In this document: piece by piece, positions 62,667 to 64,000 of the stretch
Position numbering within the stretch: the stretch's first letter is position 1
How the letters are laid out: every line of letters begins with the position of its first letter
Source: Sphingobium sp. AS12
GTDB taxonomy: Bacteria > Pseudomonadota > Alphaproteobacteria > Sphingomonadales > Sphingomonadaceae
Reading direction: 5' to 3'
Assembly: GCF_019097845.1 (NCBI RefSeq)
Contig: NZ_JAHRGM010000019.1
Location: 1-64,000 of the forward strand
DNA length: 64,000 nucleotides
Made by a program: the position numbers and the translations under genes
The notes under the pieces: generated by a model
Seen by the model: the letters and a program-made list of their open reading frames with translations, nothing else
Told to the model about the DNA's origin: nothing
Databases searched by the model: none

Positions 62667-63746
62667 TTAAATGCGCACCGGCGGGCGTTGACGGGGTGCG
62701 GCATCGGACTGACGACGGATCAGCGTATAATCGAGCGTCATATGCCGTATCACTGCTTCGCCGCGTTTGCCGCGTAACATGCCGACAAGCATTTCCACGG
62801 CAGCGCGAGACATATCGGCGATCGGCTGGTGAATCGTCGTCAGTTCAGGCCAGATCGTCGTCGCAAGCGCGCTGTCGTCGAATCCGCATACGGTGAGGTC
62901 GCCCGGCACGTCGAGCCCGCGACGATGGGCGACCGCGACGGTTGCCGCCGCCATATCGTCATTGCTGGCGAAAATCGCGGATGGCGGATTTTCAAGCTCA
63001 AGCAGTTCGTCCGCTGCGTCCAGGCCCGACCGATATGTGAACAGGCCATCCGCAACCAGTTGCTCGTCAAATGCGCGGCCCGCTTCCGCCAGTGCCGCGC
63101 GATAGCCTTCCAGCCGTCGGCCGCTCGCGGTCAGATTGGGGTTGCCCGCGATAAATCCGATCCGCACATGGCCCAGGCCGATCAAATGACGCACCATCGC
63201 CTGCGCCGCGCCCCGGTCATCTATCGAAATTGCAGCGCATTGGGGCGGTGGACAGCCAGTAGCGACGACTACGGTCGGCACAGAGGCGCCAATCAGAATG
63301 TCGAGGACAGCGCGCGAATCGCACAAGGGCGGCGGCAGGATGACGCCGTCTATTCCGCTGCTGATCATCCGTTCGACCACCTCGCGCTCATGATCGCCCA
63401 GTTCGCATTTTTCGACCACCAATTGGACGTCGGACCGCCCGGCCTGGTCGAGACTGCCGACGAGAAATTCGCTGAGATAGGCGGCGGACGGGTTGGAATA
63501 TAGCAGTCCCAACCGCAGTTGCGATGCACCCGCAAGGCTGCGCGCCGCGCGGTTGGGTGCAAAGTTGAGCTGATCGATCGCCGCCTTAACCGCATCGCGT
63601 GTCGAGTTGCGGACGTTGCGTTCTGCATTGATGACGCGCGAGACGGTCATTGGCGACACACCCGCGAGTCGCGCGACGTCGGAAATCGTCGGCGCACCGG
63701 TCTGTCGTGATGTGCCCTCACGAGGCTTCCGTGTCGATCCTGTCAT
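62667..63746 (-). CDS. LacI-family transcriptional regulator (probable XylR of the xyloglucan/xylose regulon)
   Basis: 359 residues from the ATG at 63746; the frame extends to 63794. Helix-turn-helix TISDVARLAGVSPMTVSRVI (about 20-40 from this start) with hinge AARSLAGAS, then a sugar-binding core (SNDDMAAA, GFDDSALA). It faces the GH3 gene across a region with one 14-bp operator; a similar site stands before xylX/GH74. Repression relieved by xylose or a xyloglucan sugar is inferred. It is a paralogue of the LacI protein at 27151-28215, whose candidate operators look alike. Confidence 0.88.
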   Translation of the reverse strand: MTGSTRKPREGTSRQTGAPTISDVARLAGVSPMTVSRVINAERNVRNSTRDAVKAAIDQLNFAPNRAARSLAGASQLRLGLLYSNPSAAYLSEFLVGSLDQAGRSDVQLVVEKCELGDHEREVVERMISSGIDGVILPPPLCDSRAVLDILIGASVPTVVVATGCPPPQCAAISIDDRGAAQAMVRHLIGLGHVRIGFIAGNPNLTASGRRLEGYRAALAEAGRAFDEQLVADGLFTYRSGLDAADELLELENPPSAIFASNDDMAAATVAVAHRRGLDVPGDLTVCGFDDSALATTIWPELTTIHQPIADMSRAAVEMLVGMLRGKRGEAVIRHMTLDYTLIRRQSDAAPRQRPPVRI

Positions 63747-63810
63747 GCCGCACCTGTAGCAGGAGACCGCGCCAAGAAAAGCGATCTGCGACAATCTTCC
63801 ATGAAATTAA

Positions 63811-63824
63811 TGATAGCGATACCA
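63811..63824. promoter_or_regulatory. LacI-type operator between the LacI gene and the GH3 gene
   Basis: TGATAGCGATACCA, a 14-bp imperfect palindrome (10 of 14 positions symmetric) with CG centre, like the site at 59174-59187. It lies 47 bases before the GH3 start and 65 bases before the regulator start, suiting autoregulation and control of the GH3 gene. Confidence 0.7.
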
Positions 63825-63870
63825 AAAATGTCGCTTTAAGAAGCAGATCATAAAATGAGGAGGGAACGCT

Positions 63871-64000
63871 ATGACACGTCTGGCACCATGGACTCTGGTC
63901 ATGTTGATGGGCATGACCGGAGCAGTAGCCACCGCGCAGGTTGCGCATCCCGATCAATGGCCGAAAGCAAAAAGCCGCGGCCTGGTCGATTCGTCGACCG
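63871..64000 (+). CDS. Glycoside hydrolase family 3 beta-glucosidase, N-terminus (window-edge partial)
   Basis: 43 codons from an ATG with AGGAGGGA six bases upstream, open to the window end. Signal peptide MTRLAPWTLVMLMGMTGAVATAQ, then HPDQWPKAKSRG, which matches the mature N-terminus of sphingomonad/Caulobacter GH3 exo-beta-glucosidases. In this locus it would act on the gluco-oligosaccharide core left after xylose removal. The catalytic domains are beyond the window, so family assignment rests on this short stretch and context. Confidence 0.6.
   Translation, partial: MTRLAPWTLVMLMGMTGAVATAQVAHPDQWPKAKSRGLVDSST

Noticed and set aside
1..64000. CRISPR arrays, tRNA or rRNA genes, phage modules
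   Set aside because: No regularly spaced direct repeats, no cloverleaf-like or conserved rRNA stretches, and no phage structural genes were recognised.

Overview
The window looks like the chromosome (or a large replicon) of a sphingomonad-type alphaproteobacterium (Sphingobium / Novosphingobium / Sphingomonas group). This is inferred from its high G+C, TonB-dependent receptors sitting beside glycoside hydrolases, Weimberg-type xylose genes that resemble the Caulobacter ones, and sphingomonad-style CCTCCCC intergenic palindromes. No rRNA, tRNA or CRISPR array was seen. Genes are densely packed and often overlap by 1-4 bases (ATGA or TGATG).

Layout. (1) 1-16.65 kb: a long minus-strand catabolic cluster of CoA-dependent, beta-oxidation-like enzymes with a Rieske oxygenase, an old-yellow-enzyme-type reductase, an aldehyde dehydrogenase, SDR, cupin and AraC regulator. 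A divergent Baeyer-Villiger-type monooxygenase follows at 16.9-18.5 kb. At its core are relatives of methylsuccinyl-CoA dehydrogenase, family III CoA-transferase and mesaconyl-C4-CoA hydratase. The left edge is cut by an IS5-family element; the right edge abuts a sulfatase that lacks its C-terminus. (2) 18.6-28.2 kb: a glycan locus with TonB receptor, two GH3 enzymes, an intact formylglycine-generating enzyme, a truncated sulfatase and a probable second sulfatase remnant, facing a LacI regulator across two matching operators. (3) 28.2-30.3 kb and 37.3-39.6 kb: two iron-uptake pieces (siderophore-type TonB receptor; small membrane protein, PepSY protein, DUF3325-like protein) that share a Fur-box-like motif. 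Between them lie an esterase, a DUF2383-type protein, a transglutaminase-like protein, an N-formylglutamate amidohydrolase, altronate dehydratase and RsgA. (4) 39.6-49.1 kb: a urease operon ureDABCEFG continuing with overlaps into a transporter-histidine kinase hybrid (NCS1-like permease, Cys-rich linker, kinase and receiver) and a LuxR-type response regulator. (5) 49.3-50.6 kb: a CPA2-type cation:proton antiporter. (6) 50.7-64 kb: a xyloglucan locus. A minus-strand operon GH74-GH35-GH31(PA14)-GH29 diverges from a plus-strand operon xylX-xylB-xylose transporter, followed by a LacI regulator and the start of a GH3 enzyme. Matching LacI-type operators lie in both divergent intergenic regions.

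How the parts work together. In region 6, GH74 should cut the xyloglucan backbone, GH29/GH35/GH31 strip fucose, galactose and xylose, GH3 can finish the gluco-oligosaccharide, and XylB/XylX send xylose into the Weimberg route to 2-oxoglutarate (xylC, xylD and xylA are not in the window). In region 4, coupling of the kinase to the urease genes suggests sensing of urea or a urea-yielding nitrogen compound. The substrate of region 1 cannot be named from sequence; an alicyclic or terpenoid-like compound that yields branched dicarboxyl-CoA intermediates is a reasonable guess.
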